Source of the DNA: Planctomycetota bacterium
GTDB taxonomy: Bacteria; Planctomycetota; Planctomycetia; Pirellulales; Lacipirellulaceae
Assembly (NCBI GenBank): GCA_029259915.1
Contig: JAJDED010000001.1
Location: 49,241 to 113,240, forward strand
DNA: 64,000 bases
Direction: 5' to 3'
Of the stretch, positions 15,348 to 24,136 are shown piece after piece. The notes under the pieces are model-generated. The model was not told the DNA's origin. It made no database searches and saw only the letters and a program-made list of their open reading frames with translations. Made by a program: the position numbers and the translations under genes. Within the stretch, counting starts at the first letter, position 1; every line of letters begins with the position of its first letter.

Positions 15348-17327
15348 ATGAGCAAACGGTTAGCCAAAAAGATATTGCTAATTGGATGGGACGGAGCCGA
15401 CTGGCAGATGATCCGTCCGCTGATAGAACAAGGAAAAATGCCCGTACTCAAGGGGCTGATGGAGCGCGGTGTTACGGGAAATCTCGCCACGATTCAGCCG
15501 ATTCTCTCTCCCATGCTGTGGAATTCTATTGCCACCGGCAAGCGAGCCGACAAACATGGGATATATAGTTTCATCGAGCCGAACCCCGATCGATCCGGAG
15601 TCAGGCCGGTCACTAGCACCTCGCGGAAGTGCAAAGCGATTTGGAACATTCTGACGCAGATGGAAATGACCTCCCAGGTTGTCTCTTGGTTTGCCAGCCA
15701 TCCGGCCGAGCCGATCAACGGTTCGATCGTTAGCAACTTGTTCGTGGCACAGACCACCGCTGGAGGGGAAAACATCTACAAGTTCCCCTCAGGCACGTTC
15801 TATCCGGAAAGCCTCGCGGAGGAAATGAAGCCGCTGATTGTGGGGATTGGTCAGATGGAAGCAGACGCCCTTCAGCAATTTATCCCTCGAGCTGCCGAGA
15901 TTGACCAGGAAAAGGACGACCGGCTATTAAAACTTGCTGGCCTGATTGCTCGCACGGGGTCCGTGCAGTCGGCAGGCACCCATTTGCTTGCCAAGAATAA
16001 GGATTGGGATCTTACGGCTCTCTATTTTATAGGCATCGACGAGTTCGGACACACGTTTATGCCCTATCACCCTCCACAGCTTGAAGGGGTTTCGGAGCAA
16101 GACGTAGCCATGTTTGGCCAAGTGATGGAGAACTGCTATCGTTTTCACGACATGATGCTTGAGACACAACTCAAGCTGGCAGGCCCTGATGCCACGGTGA
16201 TTATTATCAGCGATCACGGTTTCAAAAACGACGAACTGCGTCCAGGGACAGATGGGATGGACAATCCAACGGGATGGCACCGTCACCACGGCATTGCGTG
16301 TTTGGCAGGTCCGGGAATCAAGCAAGGAGAAACGCTTTACGGTGCCACGATACTAGACGTCACTCCAACAATTCTTGCCTTGCTTGGCCTGCCCGTGAGC
16401 GAGGACATGGATGGTCGACCTTGGATGGAAATCTTCGAAGGGGCGGAGCCCGTCGACAGAATTCCCAGTTGGGAGGAAGTCGAAGGCGAAGCGGGATTGC
16501 ATTCCGAGGATGTTCGAGAAGATCCCTCCGAGTCGGCCGAGGCGATCAAGCACCTGGTCGACTTGGGCTATATCGAAGCACCCAGCGACGATACAGAAAA
16601 GGCGGTTGAGGACTGCCTGCTCGACCAGCGCAATAATCTGTTACTGGCATTGACCACAAGTCGACGGGCCGCCAACGCTATCCCCTTGCTGCAGGAGCTC
16701 GCTGCAGAGCACCCCGACGCACCTTTCTACAAATATCGTTTGGCCGCGCTGTTTGCCAGCATGGGTGACTTCGACAAGTGTGAAGAGACGATTTCTACAA
16801 TGTCTAAAGAAATGCTCAGTGCGGTCGATGTTCAATTCTTGCTCGCCCGGATTGTGCACTCTCGAGGGGACAAACAAGGCGCGTTCCAGGTGGTCCAGTC
16901 AATTCTTAAGTCGGGTTTGGCAGACATTACCATGGTAAACAATGTGGGGAGATTCTTGATCGAGCTTGAATGCTGGGAGCAGGCAAAGACCGTATTCGAG
17001 CAATCGCTTGAGTCTTACGCGGAAAATCCGGTAGCGTTAGATGGCTTGGCCCAATTCTACAATGAACTCGGCCAATTCGAGGACGCTGCGGAACATGCGC
17101 TCGAGGCGGTAAGCCTGCAACACCATTTTCCTGAAGCACACTTCCACTTGGGCGTAGCCTTGCGAGGAATGCAGCATGCAGAAGATGCCATCGCCGCATT
17201 TGAAACCAGCCTCTCAATGGGGCACAACACAGCCGAGGCGCATGAACAACTGGCCTCATTGTATCTACGCAAGGATCCAGTGCGGGCCAAGCAGCATGCT
17301 AGCCTCGCCGACCAGCCTTTGGCGTAA
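15348..17327 (+). CDS. Alkaline-phosphatase-superfamily phosphodiesterase with C-terminal TPR repeats
   Basis: A 659-residue protein without a signal peptide. Residues 8-370 belong to the type I phosphodiesterase/nucleotide pyrophosphatase branch of the alkaline phosphatase superfamily. LLIGWDGADWQMI holds the first metal Asp, SPMLWNSIATGK the catalytic Ser/Thr region, FIGIDEFGHTF metal-binding Asp and His, IIISDHGFKND the second Asp-His pair, and GWHRHHGI the last His. Residues about 425-650 form tandem TPR-like helices (FYKYRLAALFASMGDFDKCE, NPVALDGLAQFYNELGQFED, FPEAHFHLGVALRGMQHAED). The combination suggests an enzyme held in a protein complex; the substrate is unknown. The ATG at 15348 is preceded by a weak GCAGGA. 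Confidence 0.85.
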   Translation: MSKRLAKKILLIGWDGADWQMIRPLIEQGKMPVLKGLMERGVTGNLATIQPILSPMLWNSIATGKRADKHGIYSFIEPNPDRSGVRPVTSTSRKCKAIWNILTQMEMTSQVVSWFASHPAEPINGSIVSNLFVAQTTAGGENIYKFPSGTFYPESLAEEMKPLIVGIGQMEADALQQFIPRAAEIDQEKDDRLLKLAGLIARTGSVQSAGTHLLAKNKDWDLTALYFIGIDEFGHTFMPYHPPQLEGVSEQDVAMFGQVMENCYRFHDMMLETQLKLAGPDATVIIISDHGFKNDELRPGTDGMDNPTGWHRHHGIACLAGPGIKQGETLYGATILDVTPTILALLGLPVSEDMDGRPWMEIFEGAEPVDRIPSWEEVEGEAGLHSEDVREDPSESAEAIKHLVDLGYIEAPSDDTEKAVEDCLLDQRNNLLLALTTSRRAANAIPLLQELAAEHPDAPFYKYRLAALFASMGDFDKCEETISTMSKEMLSAVDVQFLLARIVHSRGDKQGAFQVVQSILKSGLADITMVNNVGRFLIELECWEQAKTVFEQSLESYAENPVALDGLAQFYNELGQFEDAAEHALEAVSLQHHFPEAHFHLGVALRGMQHAEDAIAAFETSLSMGHNTAEAHEQLASLYLRKDPVRAKQHASLADQPLA

Positions 17328-17330
17328 GGC

Positions 17331-17423
17331 GGAGAGTCAAGGGTCAAGAGTCCAGAGTCGAGAGCCAGAAAATAAGGGGTCTTACTTCCACTCTGGCTCT
17401 CGACTCTTCGCCTTAGACTCTCC
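17331..17423. repeat. Two-stage inverted repeat, possible transcription end
   Basis: A perfect 15-base inner stem (GAGTCGAGAGCCAGA at 17355-17369 with its complement at 17392-17406) is enclosed by a perfect 8-base outer stem (GGAGAGTC at 17331 with GACTCTCC at 17416). No T-run follows. It begins within 5 bases of the phosphatase stop codon. Confidence 0.7.
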
Positions 17424-17490
17424 CAATCCCCCACATTTTGTGTATTAGCAACTATGCGTAAAATATTTTTGGAAAAGTGAGGAAAAACGC

Positions 17491-17519
17491 TTGTGTTATT
17501 CAGTAATCATAATTAAGAT
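17491..17519 (+). promoter_or_regulatory. Sigma-70-type promoter of the PEP-CTERM gene at 17703
   Basis: -35 TTGTGT (17491-17496), 17-base spacer, -10 TAAGAT (17514-17519), with an A-tract upstream. It matches the architecture of the promoter at 13853-13881. Confidence 0.55.
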
Positions 17520-17702
17520 GCTTAAGTAACTTGCGGGCAGAGCCGGCGCTCCTGGGAAACGGTGCCGCTTCGTATTCAAATGAGTCCTTTCCTTATCAAC
17601 CAACTCATTCGCAGGGGGGGTTCCTTGTTCGCTGACCCAGAAGAATTAGCAAGGAACTACTCTAGTCCACCTTGGATCCAATTATCGAGTAGGAGAAGCC
17701 CA

Positions 17703-18692
17703 ATGAAATTGTCTTTTAGTCCTGTATTGCTCAGAACATTATTCGCATCGCTGTTAGTTGTCAGCATGGGCACGTTGGCCCAAGGCGACACGTTGTATGA
17801 TGATTTCGAAAGTGGAAGTGCGGATGTCCTCAGCTTTGGCGTCGGAGGCGGAGGCGCCTTTACTGGTATCGTTACCGATTGCGAAACCATAGGCAACGAA
17901 TGCTACGGGCATCGAGAGAGTTTTCATTTCCTTCCCACTGAGCCAGGCGCGGTTCTCTTCGGCGATATTGCACCACAAGTTCTTCCTCCGATCGACATGT
18001 CGAGCTTTATTGGTTATTCGATCCGTGCACGTTTTATACGCACGGGTTTTGCAAACCCACTGTTTGGCCAAGAAGATTTCACTGGGGTGTCGCCCATTGA
18101 GTTCGGCATCCAATGGGATCCGAACGATCCTTGCGCCGGCTCAAGCGACGCTTGTAGTGACGTCTACGATGCGCCAGTCGAGTTGACGGAAACATTCCAG
18201 ACTTTCACCGTCTTGTTCAGCAACTTTGTTGGAGCCAATCCTACGAACAATGCCCAGTTCAAGATGCTTATGCGCCGTGGAGATTCCGATACAAGTGCAA
18301 CTCTCCCAAGAATGCTGGATAGTGCGGACTTTGAAGGCGATCTTGACGTCGATGGATTTGACTTCTTGTCTTGGCAACAAAACATTGGTTTTCAAGATCC
18401 AGTTTCTCCAGGTGTTAATCTTGTTGATCCCCGACGTGGAAACGCGAATCTTGCCGATGGCGTTACCGGAGAAAACACGATCGTCAACGGCGTGGATTTG
18501 GCCATCTGGGAAACCCAGTACAACACCGCTGCTCCCACTTCGCGTTGGAGTAATGGGGTAGGCCGTCTTGAAATCGACGACATTATCTTGCTCTCGCCGC
18601 CGGTCGTTAGTGCGGTTCCCGAGCCTTCCTCATGTTGCTTAATCCTCGGCTGTGCTTCCATGATGCTTTGGGGCAAGCGGAGACAACGATAA
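17703..18692 (+). CDS. PEP-CTERM-sorted secreted protein with dockerin-like region
   Basis: A 329-residue protein. The ATG at 17703 has AGGAG about 8 bases upstream and opens a signal peptide (MKLSFSPVLLRTLFASLLVV, cleaved after GTLAQG). The first part (DTLYDDFESGSADVLSFGVG) resembles the start of a carbohydrate-binding jelly roll, and no catalytic motif is seen. Residues about 205-285 contain dockerin-like calcium loops (DFEGDLDVDGFDFLSWQQN and a second, interrupted one ending VNGVDLAIWETQYN). Between them is an insertion of about 30 residues with the sequence PRRGNANLADGVTGENT. The tail VPEPSSCCLILGCASMMLWG plus KRRQR is a PEP-CTERM signal. Function unknown; probably a surface-exposed binding protein. 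It has its own promoter and a following hairpin. Confidence 0.78.
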   Translation: MKLSFSPVLLRTLFASLLVVSMGTLAQGDTLYDDFESGSADVLSFGVGGGGAFTGIVTDCETIGNECYGHRESFHFLPTEPGAVLFGDIAPQVLPPIDMSSFIGYSIRARFIRTGFANPLFGQEDFTGVSPIEFGIQWDPNDPCAGSSDACSDVYDAPVELTETFQTFTVLFSNFVGANPTNNAQFKMLMRRGDSDTSATLPRMLDSADFEGDLDVDGFDFLSWQQNIGFQDPVSPGVNLVDPRRGNANLADGVTGENTIVNGVDLAIWETQYNTAAPTSRWSNGVGRLEIDDIILLSPPVVSAVPEPSSCCLILGCASMMLWGKRRQR

Positions 18693-18702
18693 TTTTTCTC
18701 TA

Positions 18703-18744
18703 CTGAGCGACGGTGCCGTGTGGGGCGCGGCACCGTCGGCTCAG
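18703..18744 (+). terminator. Probable terminator after the PEP-CTERM gene
   Basis: A long GC-rich stem (CTGAGC, then GACGGTGCCG, pairing with CGGCACCGTC and GCTCAG, one bulged base). A T-run occurs only about 13 bases beyond the stem, so termination efficiency is uncertain. Confidence 0.6.
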
Positions 18745-18812
18745 ACTAGAGACTGCGGTTTTTTTGGGACGGGTTCCCCGCATTGGTGCGTTACTATTAA
18801 AGAGGTAATCTC

Positions 18813-20141
18813 ATGTTAAGCATGTTTGTTCGTCGTGGTCTTTTGTTGCGAGTAAAAAATAGCCTCCGCCCGACAAGTGCTGCTTCTCGCTCCTGCATAT
18901 CCGCCACGGTGGACAAGCTGAATGCCAATGAGCTGACGGGCAATGGAAGGAAGACCTTTTCATTAGAGCCCGCTAGAAAACCCCACCGCCGCGAAACGTT
19001 CGGCTTTACGCTTGTTGAGCTGCTAGTCGTAATTGCGATTATTGGCGTGCTGGTTGCGTTGCTTTTGCCCGCCGTACAATCGGCACGCGAAGCGGCCAGG
19101 CGCGCTTCGTGCATCAACCAGCTCAAGCAAATTGGCTTGGCAGTTCAGAATCACATCGACAGCCTGGAGTCCTTCCCTACCGGCGGGAGTAAGTGGAATC
19201 CTCAGATAGAAAATTATGTCACTGGACCACTAGGCAACCCCGGCAAACCGCATGGACCTGATAAGCAAGGGTTGGGTTGGGCTTATCAGATTCTGCCCTA
19301 TTTAGAGCAAGACGCCATACGGGGGATTCTCACCCAGATAGATATCCAGAAGACGGTCGTCTCGCTCTACTTCTGCCCATCACGGCGTGCTCCTATTGCG
19401 GCAGATGTGCCTCCCGAAGTTGGAGGTCCCATTGCTGCACTATGCGACTATGCTGCGGCGACCCCTTTGAGCTTCAAGTGTGGTACTAATTACAATGGAA
19501 CCGACAAGTATGACATTACCATAACTGATCCTTACACTGCTGCTTCACATGCAGAGGCTAGGAAATCCTTTTGGTGTGAAGTGACTGCTGATGTGAAGGA
19601 TTTTTCAGCGCTCACGTACGTTTATGATGGAGTTATCGTCCGCACGCCCCACGGTTTACGTACCCCCGCAACCGCTACGGACCGTGCCACGTACGTGAAT
19701 GGGAACTTTCTGGGCCCTTCACCCACAGAACCCAGGAATGTCTCTGATGGGTTGAGCAATACGATGTTGATTAGCGAAAAGTATGTACGATTCGACATGA
19801 CGGACACGGTGGCACCGGACGGTACCACGAGTTGGTCGGACGATCGTGGATGGACCGATGGCTGGGACCCCGATACGATTCGCTTTACCGGCTATCAGCC
19901 TATCAGCGATGGTGATAAAGGATTTTGCTTCAATACTAGCGTTACTGGCGGAGAAGGAAACCCGTATTGCACCGGTCAAAGTGCGGACGTGTATTTCTTT
20001 GGTTCATCGCATGCAGGTGGCTTGAATGCGGTGTTCACCGACGGTTCGGTGCACAAAATTTCGTTCGATGTGGATGTCCAGGTTTTCAACGCAATTGGAA
20101 CCCGCAACGGCGATGAAATCGTTGACCACGAATCGTTATAA
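18813..20141 (+). CDS. DUF1559 protein with type IV pilin-like N-terminus
   Basis: A 442-residue protein of the DUF1559 (SBP_bac_10-like) family that is strongly expanded in planctomycetes. The prepilin signature [20 protein letters not shown] follows an unusually long leader of about 68 residues. The Gly before Phe is the predicted prepilin-peptidase site, and [19 protein letters not shown] continues the pilin-like helix. The globular domain carries family blocks such as [40 protein letters not shown] and a C-terminal [14 protein letters not shown]. This last is the DG motif near the end that marks the family. It probably acts as a pseudopilin or surface protein exported by a type II/IV-like machine. 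AGAGGT precedes the ATG. A lipoprotein gene follows on the same strand. Confidence 0.9.
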   Translation: MLSMFVRRGLLLRVKNSLRPTSAASRSCISATVDKLNANELTGNGRKTFSLEPARKPHRRETFGFTLVELLVVIAIIGVLVALLLPAVQSAREAARRASCINQLKQIGLAVQNHIDSLESFPTGGSKWNPQIENYVTGPLGNPGKPHGPDKQGLGWAYQILPYLEQDAIRGILTQIDIQKTVVSLYFCPSRRAPIAADVPPEVGGPIAALCDYAAATPLSFKCGTNYNGTDKYDITITDPYTAASHAEARKSFWCEVTADVKDFSALTYVYDGVIVRTPHGLRTPATATDRATYVNGNFLGPSPTEPRNVSDGLSNTMLISEKYVRFDMTDTVAPDGTTSWSDDRGWTDGWDPDTIRFTGYQPISDGDKGFCFNTSVTGGEGNPYCTGQSADVYFFGSSHAGGLNAVFTDGSVHKISFDVDVQVFNAIGTRNGDEIVDHESL

Positions 20142-20202
20142 GAGGCCAATTGTCACAGCGCAATAAAAACTATCAGACACAATTTTTTGGAATGGATAAT
20201 CC

Positions 20203-20718
20203 GTGGAAACTGAGTTAAAGCACCGTCTCTTTGGTAAAACTGTATTCTTATTCCAGGCGCTAGTGAGCCGGAATCGCGGCGTGCTCGCTACGCTGCTGAT
20301 AGTCGGCCTTCTGATAAGTGCAGGCTGTTCCACGAAGAAGCCGGCCCAAGGTGACAGCGATCGGTTGACCCGAGCTGTCCTGGGTGTGGTTGCCGAATTC
20401 TATGGCGATTACTTGAATTCTCACAAAGGAAAGGCGCCTAAGGACAACCAAGCTTTTTACAAGTACTTGGAGTCGCGGGCAGATGATCTGAAACTCTATC
20501 ATGTGGACGATCCCAGTGAGCTCTACAATTCGCACCGGGATGGACGGTCACTGGTGATTGTCGTTGGCAATGTGATCGCTCCGCCTGATTCTCCCGATTC
20601 TCCTTGGGCCGCTTTTGAGCAAGAAGGGGTTGATGGCAAAATCTTGGCTGTGCGGGTCCGCGGTGGGGTTCACGAAATGACTGATGAAGAGAGTCACGAA
20701 CTTTTTGATCCAAAATAA
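20203..20718 (+). CDS. Small lipoprotein, partner of the DUF1559 gene
   Basis: A 171-residue protein starting at GTG 20203. A hydrophobic segment (GVLATLLIVGLLISAGC) ends in a lipobox-like LISAGC, so the protein is predicted to be lipid-anchored with the mature chain beginning at Cys42. The rest is a compact alpha/beta domain (AVLGVVAEFYGDYLNSHKGK, QAFYKYLESRADDLKLYHVD, LVIVVGNVIAP, GKILAVRVRGGVHEMTDEE). Similar small proteins often follow DUF1559 genes in planctomycetes, so it may assist that protein's export or assembly. The N-terminus before the membrane segment is unusually long (about 25 residues). The function is not established. Confidence 0.7.
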   Translation: METELKHRLFGKTVFLFQALVSRNRGVLATLLIVGLLISAGCSTKKPAQGDSDRLTRAVLGVVAEFYGDYLNSHKGKAPKDNQAFYKYLESRADDLKLYHVDDPSELYNSHRDGRSLVIVVGNVIAPPDSPDSPWAAFEQEGVDGKILAVRVRGGVHEMTDEESHELFDPK

Positions 20719-20799
20719 CTCGGGGATTGCGCGGCCTTTGTGCGTATTTTTCTTGCTGTTGTTCTGACTCTCGCCTCTTGCCAATCCTTCGAAGAAGCG

Positions 20800-20844
20800 C
20801 CACCTGAAAAGTTCTCTTTGTCGCGACAAAGCACTACCAGGTGG
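20800..20844. promoter_or_regulatory. Palindromic hairpin upstream of the symporter gene
   Basis: A perfect 16-base palindrome (CTTTGTCGCGACAAAG, 20816-20831) is nested inside CCACCT (20800-20805) and AGGTGG (20839-20844). It lies about 85 bases before the symporter start and could be an operator or the terminator-like end of the previous transcript. There is no T-run. Confidence 0.4.
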
Positions 20845-20927
20845 AAGCCACCTCGCTTATAGTCACAGGCTTCTTTCTTCACATGGTTGTCTTGCTTAAT
20901 TCGTGACCGCAGAAGGAGCCTTGGCAG

Positions 20928-23384
20928 ATGCAAACGTTAGAACCACTCGTTGTCTGGGACTGGGCCGTCATTGGGGCCTTTTTCGTTGTCACCCTAGCGA
21001 TTGGCCTCTATTTCTCGCGTAGGGCCGTCAGCAGTTTGTCCGACTACTTTGTCGCCGGTCGGAAAATGACGTGGTGGGTTGCGGGCACCTCGATGGTTGC
21101 CACCAGCTTCGCAGCAGACACGCCGCTGTTGATCTCCGGTTGGTCGCGCACGGTTGGGTTGCAGCAAAACTGGTTTTGGTGGGGCGGGATCATGGGATTC
21201 ATGCTCTGCACGTTCTTTTTCGCCCGGCTGTGGCGACGGGCCAACGTGCTTACCGACCAAGAATTTAACGAGCTACGCTATGCCGGTAAACCTGCAGCAG
21301 GTTTACGGATTTTTCAAGCTACGTACATCTCCGTGATTCGCAACACGCTGACCATGAGTTGGGTCACGTTGGCGATGACGAAAATTCTCGACGTCACGCT
21401 GGAAATCCCCACGATCGTGTTTGTCAAAACGCAGTGGCTACCTGTGATTGTCGCGAAAGGAATCGCCGTCGCTTCTGTGGTAGACGCCAGCGACATCGCC
21501 AGTTGGCCTGTGATTGGTGAAGCAATCATCCCTGCCAAGGCAACAGTCATCCTGATCTGTTTTGGCATAGCGGCAGCTTACACGACGATTGCGGGGCTGT
21601 GGGGTGTGATGGCCACCGATTTCTTCCAGTTCTTCTTCGCAATGACTGCAACGGTCATCTTGATGGTGGTTGTCCTGAGAGTTGCCGGCGGAGCTACGAG
21701 TATGGTCGACCAGGCGACCGAGGCCGTTCAAGACGGCATCGTAAAGAACAAGGTGGCAGTTGAGCGGCAGGTGCTTGATGAGGATGTCCTCACAAATAGT
21801 CTGCTTCCTAAGCCTAGGAACGGCGTAGCCGTTGACGAGCAAGCGGCCCAACAAACCGCACAGTCGGCCGTTACGGGCCTGTTAGCCAGCGACCTGATCG
21901 CCAAGGCATCTCCTGAAGGCGTTTTGGTTTGGCAGGCGGACGGTTTGAACCGCGCACAGATGATTGAGCGGCTCAAGCAACTCGACATTCCACAAGAGCA
22001 GCAAAACGCATTTCTGTCGCAATGGGAGGATGCATACACGTTTAGCAAGTCGGTGCTGACCAATAATGCGTCGCGTGAGAAGTTGCTAGAGAGCGGAATC
22101 TTGTCTGAACTCCAACCGGTTGAGAGCGGCGGTTCTGTAAGCCGCTACCGGTTTGCACAGCTCGATTGGACGGAGCAGCAACTCCAGCAAAAAATGCGAG
22201 AAGCGGGAGTAGAAGATACAGGCGAAGCCATGGCGGGCTGGCGGAAGGATCGAGTCGTATCATCAATCAATATCACAAGCTTCCTGCCTCCCTTCGATCT
22301 TGAGGCCGGGTTCCTCGCCGTTTGGGCTTTTATCGTTTTTATCAGTCTCCAGTGGTGGGCCGGCGGAGCTGGTGATGGATTTATTGCGCAGCGCATCTTC
22401 TCTTGCAAGGACGAGCGCCACTCGGTCTTTGCGATGCTTTGGTACAACTTCGCCATGTTCGTTTTGCGACCTTGGCCCTGGATCGTGGTCGGCATTGCCT
22501 CGCTATTTCTTGTGCCCGATGTGACCGTCTACGGCGCGCATTACGACCACGAGCATGCCTACGTCATCATGTTCGTGAAGTACTTGCCCGTGGGTCTTAA
22601 GGGCCTGATGGTGGCGGGTCTGATGGCGGCGTACATGTCGACAATTTCGACCCACGTTAACTTTGGCGCTTCGTACGTGGTGAACGACCTCTACAAGCGG
22701 TTTGCTAACCCGTCTGCAAGCGAAAAGACCTTGGTCCGCGTCTCTCAGCTCGCATCAATCTTCCTGGCAACGATTGCCGGAATCTGGGCCTTCTACTCTG
22801 AGTCGATCGGTGACCAATGGTTTATCTACTTCGAGATGATGTCGGGCGCGGGCATAGTGATTCCGTTGCGCTGGTATTGGTGGCGTATTAGCGCCTGGAC
22901 CGAAATCTCGGCAATGTTTTCATCGCTCGCGATTTTTTTAATCATAAAATATACCCTAGTCATTCACTCACTTTTCGGACTACTGGGGATGCCCGAGTTC
23001 TGGCTGGAAGAGTACGCCGTTCGGTTTACGGTGAACTTGATACTCACCGGGGCGGTGTGGCTGTCGGTGACGTTCCTGACGGGGCCGGAAAACACCGACC
23101 ACCTGGTGAAATTCTACAAGCGCGTCCGCCCCGCAGGCGCTTGGGGACCGATCCCCGAGTTGGCAGGCAATCCCGACCACCTGACCGTCGGCTGGCGGGA
23201 ATGGTTTGCTTGGGTCTTGGGCGTGACTGGTTTGTTCTCGATGATTTTCTCGCTCGGCCATGCATGCTTTGGCAATTCCTCGCACTCGCTAGGATTCGCT
23301 GCATACGCCGTGGTCGCCACCGTGCTGCTGTTCAGACAGATTGGCTCCATGGATTGGTCAAGTATTCATACCGAGGCCGAGTAA
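20928..23384 (+). CDS. Sodium:solute symporter family transporter with large soluble insertion
   Basis: An 818-residue inner-membrane protein of the SSS family. The N-terminal helix WDWAVIGAFFVVTLAIGLYF is followed by SDYFVAGRKMTWWVAGTSMVA and AADTPLLISGWSRT. These match the first core repeat, including the sodium-site region. LQWWAGGAGDGFIAQRIFSC and LMVAGLMAAYMSTISTHVNF are later conserved SSS blocks. Between about residues 255 and 450 lies a hydrophilic insertion of some 195 residues rich in Gln, Glu and Lys, with no membrane segment. It is absent from ordinary SSS proteins of about 500 residues and probably forms a soluble loop domain. The substrate is unknown. A palindromic hairpin lies upstream. 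Confidence 0.87.
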   Translation: MQTLEPLVVWDWAVIGAFFVVTLAIGLYFSRRAVSSLSDYFVAGRKMTWWVAGTSMVATSFAADTPLLISGWSRTVGLQQNWFWWGGIMGFMLCTFFFARLWRRANVLTDQEFNELRYAGKPAAGLRIFQATYISVIRNTLTMSWVTLAMTKILDVTLEIPTIVFVKTQWLPVIVAKGIAVASVVDASDIASWPVIGEAIIPAKATVILICFGIAAAYTTIAGLWGVMATDFFQFFFAMTATVILMVVVLRVAGGATSMVDQATEAVQDGIVKNKVAVERQVLDEDVLTNSLLPKPRNGVAVDEQAAQQTAQSAVTGLLASDLIAKASPEGVLVWQADGLNRAQMIERLKQLDIPQEQQNAFLSQWEDAYTFSKSVLTNNASREKLLESGILSELQPVESGGSVSRYRFAQLDWTEQQLQQKMREAGVEDTGEAMAGWRKDRVVSSINITSFLPPFDLEAGFLAVWAFIVFISLQWWAGGAGDGFIAQRIFSCKDERHSVFAMLWYNFAMFVLRPWPWIVVGIASLFLVPDVTVYGAHYDHEHAYVIMFVKYLPVGLKGLMVAGLMAAYMSTISTHVNFGASYVVNDLYKRFANPSASEKTLVRVSQLASIFLATIAGIWAFYSESIGDQWFIYFEMMSGAGIVIPLRWYWWRISAWTEISAMFSSLAIFLIIKYTLVIHSLFGLLGMPEFWLEEYAVRFTVNLILTGAVWLSVTFLTGPENTDHLVKFYKRVRPAGAWGPIPELAGNPDHLTVGWREWFAWVLGVTGLFSMIFSLGHACFGNSSHSLGFAAYAVVATVLLFRQIGSMDWSSIHTEAE

Positions 23385-23418
23385 AGGCAATATTCCTACA
23401 CGCTGGCACGCTATCGGA

Positions 23419-23424
23419 TATAAT
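23419..23424 (+). promoter_or_regulatory. Candidate -10 element of the PIN gene pair
   Basis: A perfect TATAAT lies about 55 bases before the GTG at 23478. No good -35 is found at 16-18 bases, so this is tentative. Confidence 0.3.
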
Positions 23425-23477
23425 GATCGCATGCAGAACATCCTTCATAGCAACCCTGTTTTCATAGGCGGTAAACC

Positions 23478-23954
23478 GTGATACGTGTTTACCTTGAAAC
23501 AAGCTTTCTCAGCGCCTGCGTTACAAGCCGAACATCTTCAAGGGCTGTGTACGAACGAGAGATGAGTCCAGCTTGGCTAGAATCCGAAGGATCTGAGTGT
23601 GACTTATTTTTGGACGATCCGGTAATTGCTGAATTGTCTGCTGCAGAGTTTCAGAATCGTGATGCGGCTCTAGAATTGGCCGCTCGATTTCCTTTAGAAC
23701 CGGTCTCTGTTGCCATGGAAACTTTCGCTGGGTTACTCGCGCAGAGATTCGTTATGCCGCAGGATCTTCAGGGTGACGCCCTGCACGTTTCCGCGGCCGT
23801 AATCCTCAAAGCTGATATACTCTTGACCTGGAATGTCAAACACTTGGCGAACCAGAATAAACAGCCCCACTTGCGTGCAGTTTGCATTGAAAACGGATTC
23901 GTCGCACCGAGAATTACACGTCCCGACATTCTCCTTGAGGAAAATGAGCCATGA
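23478..23954 (+). CDS. PIN-domain protein, probable VapC-like ribonuclease toxin
   Basis: A 158-residue protein. The GTG at 23478 is preceded by AGGCGG. The PIN fold is seen in MIRVYLETSFLSAC (first acidic position replaced by Glu), DDPVIAELSAAEFQNRDAAL, LQGDALHVSAAVILKADILL (the conserved DxxH and Asp) and TWNVKHLANQ near the C-terminus. This last is the typical TxN/D-xxH block. PIN proteins of this size are usually Mg-dependent endoribonucleases acting as type II toxins. Its stop overlaps the next start in an ATGA, so translation is coupled. The toxin-like gene comes first, opposite to the usual VapBC order. Confidence 0.78.
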   Translation: MIRVYLETSFLSACVTSRTSSRAVYEREMSPAWLESEGSECDLFLDDPVIAELSAAEFQNRDAALELAARFPLEPVSVAMETFAGLLAQRFVMPQDLQGDALHVSAAVILKADILLTWNVKHLANQNKQPHLRAVCIENGFVAPRITRPDILLEENEP

Positions 23955-24136
23955 CCTCCCCCACGGATCCTCCTACTAAACTCGTCGAGCGAGTTGGTCC
24001 ATCAGTAGTCGACGATGTTCGTTCGGTCCGGCAACAGCTCGACGAGCAGTTCGAGCATAATGTCCACCGCTTGGCGGAACACGCTCGCCACGTTGCCCAA
24101 GAGTTCCGGGAACGACAGAAAACAGAGAAAGATTAA
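23951..24136 (+). CDS. Small partner protein of the PIN gene, possible antitoxin
   Basis: A 61-residue protein starting inside the ATGA overlap with the PIN gene. It is highly charged and predicted almost fully helical (VVDDVRSVRQQLDEQFEHNV, then RLAEHARHVAQEFRERQKTE), consistent with a coiled-coil peptide that could wrap a PIN toxin. No DNA-binding motif is recognised, so the family is not certain. The antitoxin role is inferred from position, size and coupling. Confidence 0.6.
   Translation: MTSPTDPPTKLVERVGPSVVDDVRSVRQQLDEQFEHNVHRLAEHARHVAQEFRERQKTEKD

Larger units (their letters stand above)
17328..17702. other. Intergenic region with two-stage hairpin, promoter and leader
   Basis: A 375-base gap. 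It begins with a long hairpin (17331-17423), then the promoter at 17491-17519, then a 184-base stretch from the -10 to the ATG at 17703 with AGGAG just before that start. The in-frame opening upstream of 17703 is not taken as coding because the ribosome binding site and signal peptide both point to 17703. Confidence 0.5.

Noticed and set aside
15209..15490. Minus-strand frame of 93 codons crossing the foldback
   Set aside because: It overlaps the start of the phosphatase gene and is partly encoded by the inverted repeat; treated as non-coding.
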